The notes under the pieces were generated by a model. That model searched no databases, had not been told where the DNA came from, and saw only the letters and a program-made list of their open reading frames with translations. Of a DNA stretch of 64,000 nt, positions 34,501 through 42,297 are shown in pieces. The DNA lies in contig NZ_CP029762.1 in NCBI RefSeq assembly GCF_006874585.1, positions 465,922-529,921 of the forward strand. Direction: 5' to 3'. Each line of letters opens with the position of its first letter. Within the stretch, counting starts at the first letter, position 1. A program made the translations under genes and the position numbers. Source of the DNA: Sphingomonas sp. IC081. GTDB taxonomy: Bacteria > Pseudomonadota > Alphaproteobacteria > Sphingomonadales > Sphingomonadaceae.

Positions 34501-36031
34501 GCCGGTCTTCGGCGCCTTGCCCAAGGGCAATGCGGTGGTCTTCCTCAAGCAGGGCCAATCGATCCCCGGCCTCGCCATCGCGCCGCCCAGCGGCGCTTCG
34601 GCCGCCGTCATGCGCAACCCGGCCGATCCTTCGGGTACCCTGCTGGTGCTGATGGGCCGCAGCGACGGCGAACTGCGCCTCGCCGCCGGAGCCGTGGCGC
34701 TGGGGCGCGGCGTGTTCGGCGGCCAGCGCATGAACTTCGACGACGTCCGCATCCCGGCCTGGAAGCGATACGGCGCGCTGCGCTGGGTCTCGACAGACCG
34801 GCCGGTAAAGCTGGGCGAGATCATGCCCGCCTACGCGCTTCAGGGCATGGGCTTCCGCCCCGGCCCGTTGACCACCAGCTTCCGCGTCGCGCCCGATTTG
34901 TTCTTCTGGCCGCGTGAAGGCGGCAAGCTGAGCCTCGGCTATCGCTATCCGGTCGCCCAGTGGCTCGACAAGCGCGCCTCGCGCCTCGACGTCTCGCTCA
35001 ACGGCCAGTACCTCAAGTCGCTGCCGATGGGCTCCACCTGGTGGAGCGCACTGTTCGGTGCGAACGGCGTGCGCAGCCAGGATTCCACGGCGTCGCTGCC
35101 GCTGCCGCGCTACAACCTGTTCGGCCAGAACGAACTGACGTTCGACTACAACATGGTCATTGCCGACAAGATGAAATGTACCGGCACCCTGCCCGAAAAC
35201 GTGCGCACGTCGCTTGATCCGGACAGCACGATCGACTTCTCCAGCGCCTACCACGCGATCATGATGCCCGATCTCGCCACGTTCGCGGGTGCCGGTTTCC
35301 CCTTCACGGTGGCGCCCGACCTTGCCGAGACGACCGTCGTGATGGCCGATGCCCCCTCGGCGGCGACGGTCGAGGCGTTCCTCGGGCTGATGGGCCGCTT
35401 CGGCGATTCCACCGGCGTGCCGGTAACGGCGATCACGATCACCTCCAGCGTCGATCCCTCGCGGCTCGACAGCCAGGACCTGCTGGTGATCGGCGGCTCG
35501 CAGCTCGCCGGCGGCACCCTGTTCGACAGCGCCCCGGTGCGTTTCGTGAACGGCCATCTCCAGGTTTCGGAACGCTCGCCGCTGCAATACGTCACGTCGC
35601 TCTTCGGCGGCACGCGCAGTGACGATCCCGCCGACGCGGCACCGATGGTCTACAACGCCCGGGGCTTTTCCGGCATCGTCAGCTTCCGCTCGCCTTACGC
35701 CTCGGACCGCACGGTCGTTGCCGTCCTGGCCGACGATCCCTCGGCCCTTCCCGGCCTCGTCGACGGCATGGCCGACGTGAAGTTCAACGCCTCGATCCAG
35801 GGTGATCTCGCGGTCACCAAGGGCGACGGCATGGCCAGCTTCGCGATCGGCGACCGTTACTGGACCGGCTCGCTGCCGGTCTGGATGAAGCTGGCCTACT
35901 GGTTCAGCCAGCGGCCGATGCTGATGGCGATCTTCGCGCTTGCCCTTGCCGTGCTGCTGGCAGGGCCTGCCTATCTCTACTTCCGCGGCCAGGCTGCCCG
36001 CCGCCTCGGCAATACGGACGATACCGCATGA
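31541..36031 (+). CDS. bcsAB: Fused cellulose synthase BcsA-BcsB
   Basis: 1496 residues. The BcsA part (about 1-700) has N-terminal membrane helices and a family 2 glycosyltransferase domain: VDIYIPTYNESLDIVRNTVF, the DDG of FILDDGKR (about 171), FDCDHVPTRAF (about 219), the catalytic TED of VTEDAHTALKLQRTGWNTAY (about 316) and QRIRWARGMTQ (about 353). Further helices follow, then a PilZ domain with RKDIR (about 555) and DISMGGAAL (about 586), the cyclic di-GMP receptor. After a Pro/Ala linker a new membrane-passing segment (about 745-765) opens the BcsB part, a periplasmic beta-rich carbohydrate-binding protein (MRITTPIRLQGTQGEIGIPF onward) with a C-terminal anchor helix (about 1460-1485). 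Fusion into one polypeptide is known from Komagataeibacter. The enzyme polymerises UDP-glucose to beta-1,4-glucan and exports it. Confidence 0.95.
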   Translation: MTGKVLQRGILRYLVIALVVVIAALVVSVPLDNNAQWIFAAVAVGGTLLMRRWPGRKGALALGLLALLMSTRYMFWRTTQTLAFGTLPEFLLGGGLYLAELYAWVILALGFLQTSWPLDRPVIEPNGPSEEWPTVDIYIPTYNESLDIVRNTVFAAMDLDYPADRYRVFILDDGKRAEFRAFAREAGCGYITRDNNLHAKAGNLNAAMTKTDGELIAIFDCDHVPTRAFLQLTVGWFQKDPRLALLQTPHHMYSPDPVQRNLAGVIDDMAGEGDLFYGPVQGGNDLWNAAFFCGSCAIIRREALMETNGFAGETVTEDAHTALKLQRTGWNTAYISARLSAGLATERLVLHVGQRIRWARGMTQILRIDNPLFGPGLTWQQRLCYLNAMLHFQYPLPRIAFLTSPLAYLIFGLNIIQASASLIFAYALPHLFCASASNLRAQGADRRPFWGEVYETILAFHLVKPTLMTWFQPRKGKFNVTDKGSLLDRTYFDWAIVKPHLITIGLLLAGIALAVIKWAFFPYMFNVQTDTLVLNISWAVFSLVILIAAVSVARETRQARKDIRIPVELPVTAYLASGHVLETRTLDISMGGAALALPQGRPAGDNAVRHITMAMGDEVLSIPVETLRTTGDRAFVRFEQLDVLAGRHLVRAVMGRADAWQPASPHVQVTGLRSLADIIIVDMVTIKRMLRLNFAERRAMRREAELAALIAPSAPVAATPSAPASVSPSPTRKTRGISLGKAAALACALALGLATIVLGSREVHAAPVPAKPAAAAADGEAGAGAAPAAGTIAERLTLKDMRITTPIRLQGTQGEIGIPFGMRQDRVVTSAVMTLQMAWSPMMLDSMSHLVVILNGEAVQTIPLSRADAGGRALRIAINPALFLPGDNQLNLRLVGHYATDCEDPFNSVLWANISNVRSWIDFQYQPLPFAPDLARMPLPFFDKGQNLPLTVPFVFAGQPRKGELEAAAATASWLGSLASYRGFSFKPVFGALPKGNAVVFLKQGQSIPGLAIAPPSGASAAVMRNPADPSGTLLVLMGRSDGELRLAAGAVALGRGVFGGQRMNFDDVRIPAWKRYGALRWVSTDRPVKLGEIMPAYALQGMGFRPGPLTTSFRVAPDLFFWPREGGKLSLGYRYPVAQWLDKRASRLDVSLNGQYLKSLPMGSTWWSALFGANGVRSQDSTASLPLPRYNLFGQNELTFDYNMVIADKMKCTGTLPENVRTSLDPDSTIDFSSAYHAIMMPDLATFAGAGFPFTVAPDLAETTVVMADAPSAATVEAFLGLMGRFGDSTGVPVTAITITSSVDPSRLDSQDLLVIGGSQLAGGTLFDSAPVRFVNGHLQVSERSPLQYVTSLFGGTRSDDPADAAPMVYNARGFSGIVSFRSPYASDRTVVAVLADDPSALPGLVDGMADVKFNASIQGDLAVTKGDGMASFAIGDRYWTGSLPVWMKLAYWFSQRPMLMAIFALALAVLLAGPAYLYFRGQAARRLGNTDDTA

Positions 36032-39000
36032 CCGTAGCCCGCAAACCCCTGCGCCTGGCCTGCCTGGCGCTGCTGCTCGCCTCGACCGGGGCGGAAGTGG
36101 TGAGCGTGGGTGTCGCCTCGGCGCAGGATAGCGGCGTCGCCGCGCTGCTGCAGCAGGCCCGCTACTGGCGCTCCAAGGGGCGCGAGGATCTGGCCCAGCA
36201 GGCCTTGCGCCGTGCCCGCGCGCTCGATCCCAACAATCCGGCCGTGGCCCAGGCCATGAACGGCGGTGGCAAGGCGGCTCCCACGCCCGCCGCTCCGGCT
36301 GCGGCGAAACCCGCCGCCACTGCATCTGCCAAACCCGCTCAGCCGCGCCAGACCGGCAATGCGGCCTCGGCATCGCGGCCCGGCCCAACCCCGGCCAAAC
36401 CTGTACAGACCAAACCCGCACAGGCCAAACCCGCCCCCTCCTCCGCCAGCAACCGCGCCGGGCAGGCCCGCGTGGCCGGTTTCGCGGCTATTGAAAAGGG
36501 CGACCTCGACGGCGCGGCCAGCCAGTTCCAGCGCGCGCTCGCGGTCAATCCGCGCGATGCCGATGCGCTTGGCGGACTTGGCATCGTGCGCCTGCGCCAG
36601 AGCCGCTTTGCGGAATCGGCCGATCTGCTGGGGCAGGCCTCGCGCCTCGGCCGCGCCGAGCAATGGAGCAGCGGCCTTGCCGCAGCGCGCTTCTTTGCCG
36701 GCCTTGGCGAGGCCCGCGATGCCCTGGCGCGCGGCGATCTGACGGCGGCGCAGACCACCGCCGAAGCGCTGGTCCACTCCGGTTATCCGCAGTCCGGCCC
36801 GGCGGTCGAACTGCTCGCCAACATCTACGAGCAGCAGGGCCGCCATGCCGATGCCGCCGAACTCTATCGGCAGGCAGGGCAAACCGGAAACGCCAGCAGC
36901 GCCGACGACCGGCGCCTGCAGGTCAGCGCGGCACGCAGCCGCGCGCTTGCCGCCGCCGCTGCCGGGGACGACCTGGGCGCCACGCGCGAGTTCCAGAACG
37001 GCCTTGTCGCCGATCCCGAGGATCCGTGGATCCGCTACGAATTTGCCGAGTTCAACATCAAGCGCGGCCGCGTCCCGGAAGCCGAGGCCTTGCTGCGTTC
37101 CCTGGTATCCAAGGGCAAGCCCGACGCGCTTTATGCCGCCGCGCTGCTCAACGCCGACCTCGACCGCCCGGCCGAGGCCAGCCGCCTCATCGACATGATC
37201 CCGGAAACCCAGCGCACCGCCCAGATGCGCAGTTTCGCGGTGGGCGTGAAGACCGACGAGGCAATCGCCCGTGCCAAGGCCATGGGCGCTTCGGGCCAGA
37301 GCGCGCAGGCCCTCGCCTCCCTGCGCCAGCTCGGCTCGATGAGCGGCATTCCGGTGGGCAAGCAGGCCGCGATCGCCAATGCGCTCTATGACCTCGGCGA
37401 TACGGCCGGTGCCGCTGCCGTCGCGGAAAATGCGACGCACGGCAATGCCACCGGCATCGAGGACTATGAAGGGCTGATCGGCACGCTGGCCCGCGTCGGC
37501 CGCGACGATCTTGCCCGCGACATGCTGCAACGCGCCGGATCGCTGGCCGGCGGCTCGGCGGACAGCCAGCGCGCCTATGCCCGGATGAACGGGGCGCTGA
37601 TGGTCTCGCAGGCCGACCGCGCCCGGCTCGAGGGGCGTTTTGCCGAATCCTTCGATATCCTGCAATCCGCCTGGAGCGCCGCACCCGACAACATGGACGT
37701 GCTGGCCGGGCTTGCCCGCCTCTACCAGAGCGGCCGGATGCCGGCACGCGCGGCGCAGGCCTGGCAGCTGGTGCTCGCCCGCAAGCCGGGGGACCGCGAC
37801 GCCCTGCTCGGACTGGCCGATACCGCGCAGGCGGCCGGCGACGACGACCTTTCACGCAAGGCGCAGAACGATGTGCTGCGGGCCTTCCCGCAGGACTACG
37901 AAGTGCGCATGACCATCGCGCGCATCGAACAGTCACGGGGGAACAACCGTGCCGCGGCGCGCTACCTCAAGGAAGCGCGTGCGCTCTACACCGCCCGCCA
38001 GGGCGGCACCTCGATCGACGGGCTGGCAGGCGGCAATCCCTTTGCAGCGATGAGCCCGGCCGGCGGCGCCAATCCGTTCCGCAACCAGGCCGTAGCGGCG
38101 CCGCAGGCGGTCAATCCGTTTGCCCTGGGTTCCGGCACCCGGCTGCCCTCGGCCGCTGCGCCAGCCTATGCGCCTGCCCAGGCCTATGCCGCCGCGCCCT
38201 ATCAGGCCCCGTTGGCAAGCGGCGCAGGAGCCAGCCCGGCAGGCGGAGCGATCGCCTATTCCTCGCCTTACATGTCCGAGCCGGTCCCGGCAGACGCGGC
38301 GAGCGCCTATCCCGCCGATCCGGTCATGGCCCAGATCCAGTCCCAGCTCGCCAACCTGACGCAGGAAACCGGACCGCGTGTCGATGTCGATACCGGCTAC
38401 CGCCAGCGCTCGGGCGAAAAGGGACTGAGCCGCCTCGACGAGATCAAGGGCTCGGTCCGCTTCTCCACCGACGTGCCGACCGGCCGCGTCTATGCCAAGG
38501 CCGAGGCGACCGTGCTCGACGCCGGTTCGCCCAGCAAGTCCGGGCAGGCGCGGTTCGGCCAGAACGCCACGATCGAGGCCGACAACATCGTCGCCCAGAC
38601 GGAGGCGCAGTTCGACGGTCCCGGCAGCGTCAATGCCTCTGGCGTGGCCTTCTCGGCCGGCTACGAAAGCGATTTTGCCCAGGCCGAAGCGGGCACCACG
38701 CCGATCGGCATGGGCAAGACCAAGGTCACCTTCCGCGGCGCCGTCACTCCAGAAGTGAGCCCCGGCTTCCGGGTGAGCGCGGTGGCCGAACGCAAGCCGG
38801 TGACCGACAGCGTGCTGTCCTATGCCGGCGTCGTCGATCCCGTCAGCAAGGAGCGTTGGGGCCAGGTCATGCGCACCGGCTTCGGCGGCGGCCTGTCCTA
38901 CGACCGCGATGGCAGCGGCGTCTATGGCGAGGGGCGCTACTACCGGTTCAACGGGACCAGGGTCGTGCGCAATGACGGCTTCGAGGCCAACGTCGGCGGT

Positions 39001-39483
39001 TACCTGCGGGCCTATGCCAGCCCGCATTCGGCACTCACAGTCGGGCTCAACGTCAATTACCAGGACTACGACAAGAGCCAGAACTACTTCACCTGGGGCA
39101 ACGGCGGCTACTTCAGCCCGCAAAGCTTCATCTCGGTGGGCTTCCCGGTCAACTACACCCTGAATAACGACCGGTTCGACATGCGCGCCTCGTTCACCCC
39201 CGGCTTCCAGAGCTACAGCCAGGATGCCAGCCCGCTCTATCCCACGGATGCGGACCTGCAGGGGCACCTCGACGATGCCAAGGCGGACGATAACGACGTC
39301 CGCTCCTTCTACGACGAGAGCAGCAAGACCGGCTTCGCGCTCTCCGCGCTGCTGTCGCTTTATTACAAGATATCGCCAACAACACGGATCGGGGGCGAAA
39401 CAAGCTATAATACCTTCGGAACCTATAACGAGTTCCGTAGCTTGTTCAGCGTCAGGCAGAACTTCGGGAACACGGGCAGATGA
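36028..39483 (+). CDS. bcsC: Cellulose synthase outer membrane protein BcsC
   Basis: 1151 residues. A signal peptide (ending GVASAQD) leads to a periplasmic superhelix of tetratricopeptide repeats, e.g. QQARYWRSKGREDLAQQALR and the segment AGFAAIEKGDLDGAASQFQR. A low-complexity linker of Pro, Ala, Lys and Gln (about 85-150) separates the first TPR from the others. A second Ala/Pro/Tyr-rich linker (about 690-760) leads to the C-terminal BCSC_C barrel, starting DTGYRQRSGEKGLSRLDEIK and ending SVRQNFGNTGR. The barrel exports the glucan chain across the outer membrane. Start and stop overlap the neighbouring genes (ATGA on both sides). Confidence 0.93.
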   Translation: MTVARKPLRLACLALLLASTGAEVVSVGVASAQDSGVAALLQQARYWRSKGREDLAQQALRRARALDPNNPAVAQAMNGGGKAAPTPAAPAAAKPAATASAKPAQPRQTGNAASASRPGPTPAKPVQTKPAQAKPAPSSASNRAGQARVAGFAAIEKGDLDGAASQFQRALAVNPRDADALGGLGIVRLRQSRFAESADLLGQASRLGRAEQWSSGLAAARFFAGLGEARDALARGDLTAAQTTAEALVHSGYPQSGPAVELLANIYEQQGRHADAAELYRQAGQTGNASSADDRRLQVSAARSRALAAAAAGDDLGATREFQNGLVADPEDPWIRYEFAEFNIKRGRVPEAEALLRSLVSKGKPDALYAAALLNADLDRPAEASRLIDMIPETQRTAQMRSFAVGVKTDEAIARAKAMGASGQSAQALASLRQLGSMSGIPVGKQAAIANALYDLGDTAGAAAVAENATHGNATGIEDYEGLIGTLARVGRDDLARDMLQRAGSLAGGSADSQRAYARMNGALMVSQADRARLEGRFAESFDILQSAWSAAPDNMDVLAGLARLYQSGRMPARAAQAWQLVLARKPGDRDALLGLADTAQAAGDDDLSRKAQNDVLRAFPQDYEVRMTIARIEQSRGNNRAAARYLKEARALYTARQGGTSIDGLAGGNPFAAMSPAGGANPFRNQAVAAPQAVNPFALGSGTRLPSAAAPAYAPAQAYAAAPYQAPLASGAGASPAGGAIAYSSPYMSEPVPADAASAYPADPVMAQIQSQLANLTQETGPRVDVDTGYRQRSGEKGLSRLDEIKGSVRFSTDVPTGRVYAKAEATVLDAGSPSKSGQARFGQNATIEADNIVAQTEAQFDGPGSVNASGVAFSAGYESDFAQAEAGTTPIGMGKTKVTFRGAVTPEVSPGFRVSAVAERKPVTDSVLSYAGVVDPVSKERWGQVMRTGFGGGLSYDRDGSGVYGEGRYYRFNGTRVVRNDGFEANVGGYLRAYASPHSALTVGLNVNYQDYDKSQNYFTWGNGGYFSPQSFISVGFPVNYTLNNDRFDMRASFTPGFQSYSQDASPLYPTDADLQGHLDDAKADDNDVRSFYDESSKTGFALSALLSLYYKISPTTRIGGETSYNTFGTYNEFRSLFSVRQNFGNTGR

Positions 39484-39941
39484 AGTTCCAGTCATTTCCA
39501 CCACCCAGGCACGATACCGACGTTTCCGGCATCGGCGGCGTCGCCTTGCTGGCAACCCTTACCGCCGCGGAGATCGGCGAGCGCGCGCCGCCGGCGCAGG
39601 CGCGGGCGTTCTTTTCCTCGGTGGGCAGGCGCGTCGCCGCGCTGGTCCCGCTGGATGACGTCAGCGACGTCGGCGTGCTCGAAACCCGGATCAACGCCTA
39701 TTGGCGCGATCTGGACTGGGGCCAGATCGAACTCGTCGTGGGTGAGGATGCGATCGTCGTGCGCCATGCCCGCTTGCCGGAACCGGTGGTGCCCGACCTG
39801 CGTCATGCCTGGCAGGCGATGCTTCTGGGCATTCTCGAAGGCGCCTACGACGCCTGGTTCCGCGCGCTGGGCAGCGGCGCCGCGCTGACGACCAAGGCGC
39901 TTTGGAAGGATGACATCATGGAAGTGCGTCACGGTCGGTAA
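39480..39941 (+). CDS. bcsD: Cellulose synthase subunit BcsD (AcsD)
   Basis: 153 residues, the usual BcsD length (about 155). It begins with a Pro-rich segment and then helices GVALLATLTAAEIGERAPPA and QARAFFSSVGRRVAALVPLD, continues with the central ETRINAYWRDLDWGQIELVV and ends with GILEGAYDAWFRALGSG and LTTKALWKDDIMEVRHG. In Komagataeibacter BcsD forms a periplasmic octamer that helps align glucan chains into ordered fibrils. Its presence suggests crystalline cellulose and not an amorphous biofilm matrix. No signal peptide is seen, as in known BcsD. It overlaps bcsC by four bases. Confidence 0.9.
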   Translation: MKFQSFPPPRHDTDVSGIGGVALLATLTAAEIGERAPPAQARAFFSSVGRRVAALVPLDDVSDVGVLETRINAYWRDLDWGQIELVVGEDAIVVRHARLPEPVVPDLRHAWQAMLLGILEGAYDAWFRALGSGAALTTKALWKDDIMEVRHGR

Positions 39942-40019
39942 ATCTTTTGGCGGTTATGGGTTTACGGCCCAGGCAAACGACGCCGAATTCGTGACAGTCG
40001 CAAGGATTTGAAGACCAGA

Positions 40020-41084
40020 ATGACACGCCATACCCGGACCGAACCGTTTGCGGCCTTCCCCGCCCTCGATCGCCGGAAATTCACGCTCGGCGCGATGCTG
40101 GCGCTGACCGCTGCCTGCAACGGCGGCGCGCAGAGCCGCGATCCGGCGCGGGGGGGCTCGCGTATGCTGACCTGGACCGCCTATCGCGACAAGTACATGA
40201 TGGCCGACGGCCGCATCGTCGATACCGGCAACAAGGGGGTCAGCCATAGCGAAGGCCAGAGCTATGGCCTGATCTTTGCCTACAACGCCAATGATCGCGA
40301 CAGTTTCGAGCGGATCGCCCGCTGGACGCAGGAGCAGTTGTCGCGCAAGGACATCGCCCTCCATTGCTGGCGCTACGATCCCGCCGCCGCCGACCCGGTG
40401 GCGGACAAGAACAACGCCACCGACGGCGACCTTGTCATCGCCTGGGCGCTGCACCTGGCCGGAAAACGATGGGACCGGCCGGACTACATTGCACGCTCTG
40501 CGGCGATCCGCGCCGCCATTCGCAGCCACTGCGTGATCGAACGCTACGGGCGCCATCTGCTGCTGCCGGGCCTCCAGGGCTTTGTCACCGGCGGCGGCGT
40601 CACGCTTAACCCGTCCTACTTCGTGTGGCCTGCGCTCGACGCTTTTGCGCGCATCGACGGCGCCGGCATATGGGGACCGGTGATCGATGACTGCGCCCAG
40701 TTGCTGGGCCTTGCCCGCTTCGGCGCGCGCCATCTTCCCTGTGACTGGATGACCATCAGCGGCCCAGCACAGCTTGCCCCGGCAAGCGACAAGCCGCCCC
40801 GCTTCGGATACGATGCGATCCGCGTGCCGCTTTACGCCGCTTTGGGCAATCGCAAGGTGCTGGCAGCCGACGTCGCGGCCTATTGGCGCACCTGCCTTGC
40901 CGGGGGCAAGCCGATCCCGGCATGGGTCGACGTGGTCACCGGCGAGGAAGCGAACTACGCGCTTTCGAACGGCGGCGCGGCAGTGGCCGGGCTGCTGCTC
41001 GGCATGGCGCAGCCCGCCGCGCTCGACGACGACTACTATGCCGCCTCCCTGCAGCTGCTGGCAAAATTGCCGACTGGCCTGTAG
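40020..41084 (+). CDS. bcsZ: BcsZ endo-beta-1,4-glucanase, glycoside hydrolase family 8
   Basis: 354 residues from the ATG at 40020; a TTG at 40008 is in frame but sits too close to AAGGA. The N-terminus has RRKFTLGAMLALTAACNGG, resembling a Tat signal with a possible lipid-attachment Cys. GH8 landmarks: GVSHSEGQSYGLIFAYNAND with the proton-donor Glu, NNATDGDLVIAWALHLAGKR with the Asp region, the NPSYFVWPALDAFARIDGAG block and PPRFGYDAIRVPLYAAL. BcsZ trims or edits nascent glucan in the periplasm and is needed for proper fibres. It closes the operon, 78 bases after bcsD. Confidence 0.9.
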   Translation: MTRHTRTEPFAAFPALDRRKFTLGAMLALTAACNGGAQSRDPARGGSRMLTWTAYRDKYMMADGRIVDTGNKGVSHSEGQSYGLIFAYNANDRDSFERIARWTQEQLSRKDIALHCWRYDPAAADPVADKNNATDGDLVIAWALHLAGKRWDRPDYIARSAAIRAAIRSHCVIERYGRHLLLPGLQGFVTGGGVTLNPSYFVWPALDAFARIDGAGIWGPVIDDCAQLLGLARFGARHLPCDWMTISGPAQLAPASDKPPRFGYDAIRVPLYAALGNRKVLAADVAAYWRTCLAGGKPIPAWVDVVTGEEANYALSNGGAAVAGLLLGMAQPAALDDDYYAASLQLLAKLPTGL

Positions 41085-41136
41085 CCACCCCGGCTGCCTG
41101 TTACGGGGTTCGGCCCTGGGGGCAATTGCCGAAGAT

Positions 41137-41160
41137 GGAGCCGCCACGGCGGGCGGCTCC
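41137..41160. terminator. Perfect 9-bp hairpin after bcsZ
   Basis: GGAGCCGCC (41137-41145) and GGCGGCTCC (41152-41160) pair perfectly around six bases in the 87-base gap between convergent bcsZ and a small secreted-protein gene. A terminator for both is likely. Confidence 0.6.
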
Positions 41161-41171
41161 CGTGAACGCGC

Positions 41172-41492
41172 TTACTTGGGCGCGGGGACCTTCGCCAGAT
41201 CGGCATCGATCTTGGCCAGGACCTCGTCGGTGACGGTGTCGGCCGAATAGGACTGGATCTGCTTCAGGGTCATGCCCCGCGCCATTTCGATCTGCGGGTT
41301 GCTGACGAGATCGGGAAGATACTTCTGGAGGATCGCCTTCGTGGCCGGATTGTCGAGCAGGGTGCCGATCGAACTGTCCGACGTCGAAAAGGCGGGGGCC
41401 ACCGCGGCGGCCGCTGCGGTCCCGGCGCAGACCACCGAAAGCGGCGGGGCGACGAGGGCCATGGTTCCGGCGATCAGAATTTGACGAAGCAT
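41172..41492 (-). CDS. Small secreted protein carrying a module shared with the P450 C-terminus
   Basis: 106 residues from the ATG at 41492, which opens a signal peptide (MLRQILIAGTMALVAPPLSV, cleavage near residue 30). The mature part is one helical module (about 41-104: GTLLDNPATKAILQKYLPDL, then MARGMTLKQIQSYSADTVTD). Aligned without gaps to the last 64 residues of the P450 gene product at 45727, about 24 positions are identical by my count, so the two are homologous. No function is known to me; the pattern looks like a small helical domain of sphingomonad catabolic proteins. The gene is divergent from a TetR regulator, and two strong hairpins lie in the gap between them. Confidence 0.72.
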   Translation of the reverse strand: MLRQILIAGTMALVAPPLSVVCAGTAAAAAVAPAFSTSDSSIGTLLDNPATKAILQKYLPDLVSNPQIEMARGMTLKQIQSYSADTVTDEVLAKIDADLAKVPAPK

Positions 41493-41518
41493 AGTTGCAA
41501 TCCTCTCTTCAATGGTAC

Positions 41519-41544
41519 CGGCCTGATCGCCTGCGATCAGGCCG
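41519..41544. repeat. Perfect 12-bp inverted repeat upstream of the small secreted-protein gene
   Basis: CGGCCTGATCGC (41519-41530) and GCGATCAGGCCG (41533-41544) are exact inverted copies separated by two bases. The element begins 27 bases upstream of the minus-strand start codon, so it would fall in the leader of that messenger or serve as a protein site. Confidence 0.6.
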
Positions 41545-41590
41545 CCTGTTCTTGTGCGGCCCTGAACGTTGACCGGCCAGTTTGCTGGCT

Positions 41591-41623
41591 CAGTCCGGCC
41601 GGTCAGGGCGACCGGCTGGACTG
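41591..41623. repeat. 14-bp inverted repeat between the small secreted-protein gene and TetR
   Basis: CAGTCCGGCCGGTC (41591-41604) and GACCGGCTGGACTG (41610-41623) pair at 13 of 14 positions around AGGGC. Further copies of ACCGGC flank it on both sides (around 41572 and 41625). It differs in sequence from the GCGAYAC palindrome. Confidence 0.55.
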
Positions 41624-41673
41624 GACCGGCTAGCGCTTGCGCAAACCGGCCTTTTTGCGTCACACACGACCCG

Positions 41674-42297
41674 ATGGCCGAAAACAAAAAACCGAATCGC
41701 GCTTTAGGCGATACCGTATCGCATAAATCCGAGCCACTGGCATCATCGAGATCGACCCATGCCCGCGCCTTGCGGTCCGGCAAGGCGCTGCAGGAAGCCA
41801 TGCTGCAACTCCTCCAGCGCAAGCCCTTCGACCAGATCACCGTGCGCGATATCTGCGCCGAGGCAAAGGTCCATTACGCCACCTTCTTCCGTCACCACGA
41901 AACCAAGGAATCGCTGCTCGACGCCATTGCCAAGGACGAGATCGCCCGCCTCAACCAGTTGACGCTGTCGATCCGCGATGCCGAAAGCTACGAAGCCGGT
42001 TTCGAGGGCCTCTGCGCCTATGTGGCAGAACACCGCGAACTCTGGGCGATCCTGCTCAACGGCGGCGCCGGCGGCGCCATGCGGGAGGAATGGCTGCGGG
42101 TCTCGATGGAAGTGGCCAAGGGCGAACAGCCGATCAACGCCTGGCTGCCCACCGAACTGGGAACGATCTGCGCCGCCTCGCTGATCGCGGAGACACTGGC
42201 CTGGTGGGTCGGCCAGCCGGAAGGCACCTACAGCGTCTCGCAAATCGCGCGCATCCTTTACCGGCTGCTGTCCACCTCGATCATGGCGCCGGATTGA
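41674..42297 (+). CDS. TetR-family regulator, candidate master regulator of the catabolic island
   Basis: 207 residues from the ATG at 41674. The DNA-binding domain is ALQEAMLQLLQRKPFDQITV followed by RDICAEAKVHYATFFRHHET, a divergent TetR pattern in which YATFFRHHE replaces the usual YYHFxSKE. The ligand part has no known specificity. The first about 32 residues are unlike a TetR start, and they contain, at DNA level, the palindrome GCGATACCGTATCGC found at four other places in the island. The true start may be further downstream, e.g. TTG at 41770, leaving the palindrome as an operator in front of the gene. The 3' end overlaps the convergent second TetR gene by 17 bases. Confidence 0.82.
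   Translation: MAENKKPNRALGDTVSHKSEPLASSRSTHARALRSGKALQEAMLQLLQRKPFDQITVRDICAEAKVHYATFFRHHETKESLLDAIAKDEIARLNQLTLSIRDAESYEAGFEGLCAYVAEHRELWAILLNGGAGGAMREEWLRVSMEVAKGEQPINAWLPTELGTICAASLIAETLAWWVGQPEGTYSVSQIARILYRLLSTSIMAPD
41708..41722. promoter_or_regulatory. Island palindrome, copy A (at the 5' end of the TetR gene)
   Basis: GCGATACCGTATCGC is a perfect 7-1-7 palindrome and the most symmetrical of five related copies in the island (others at 45585, 47776, 48095 and 57781). It lies inside or just upstream of the TetR coding region, depending on the start codon, which suggests autoregulation. Confidence 0.65.
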
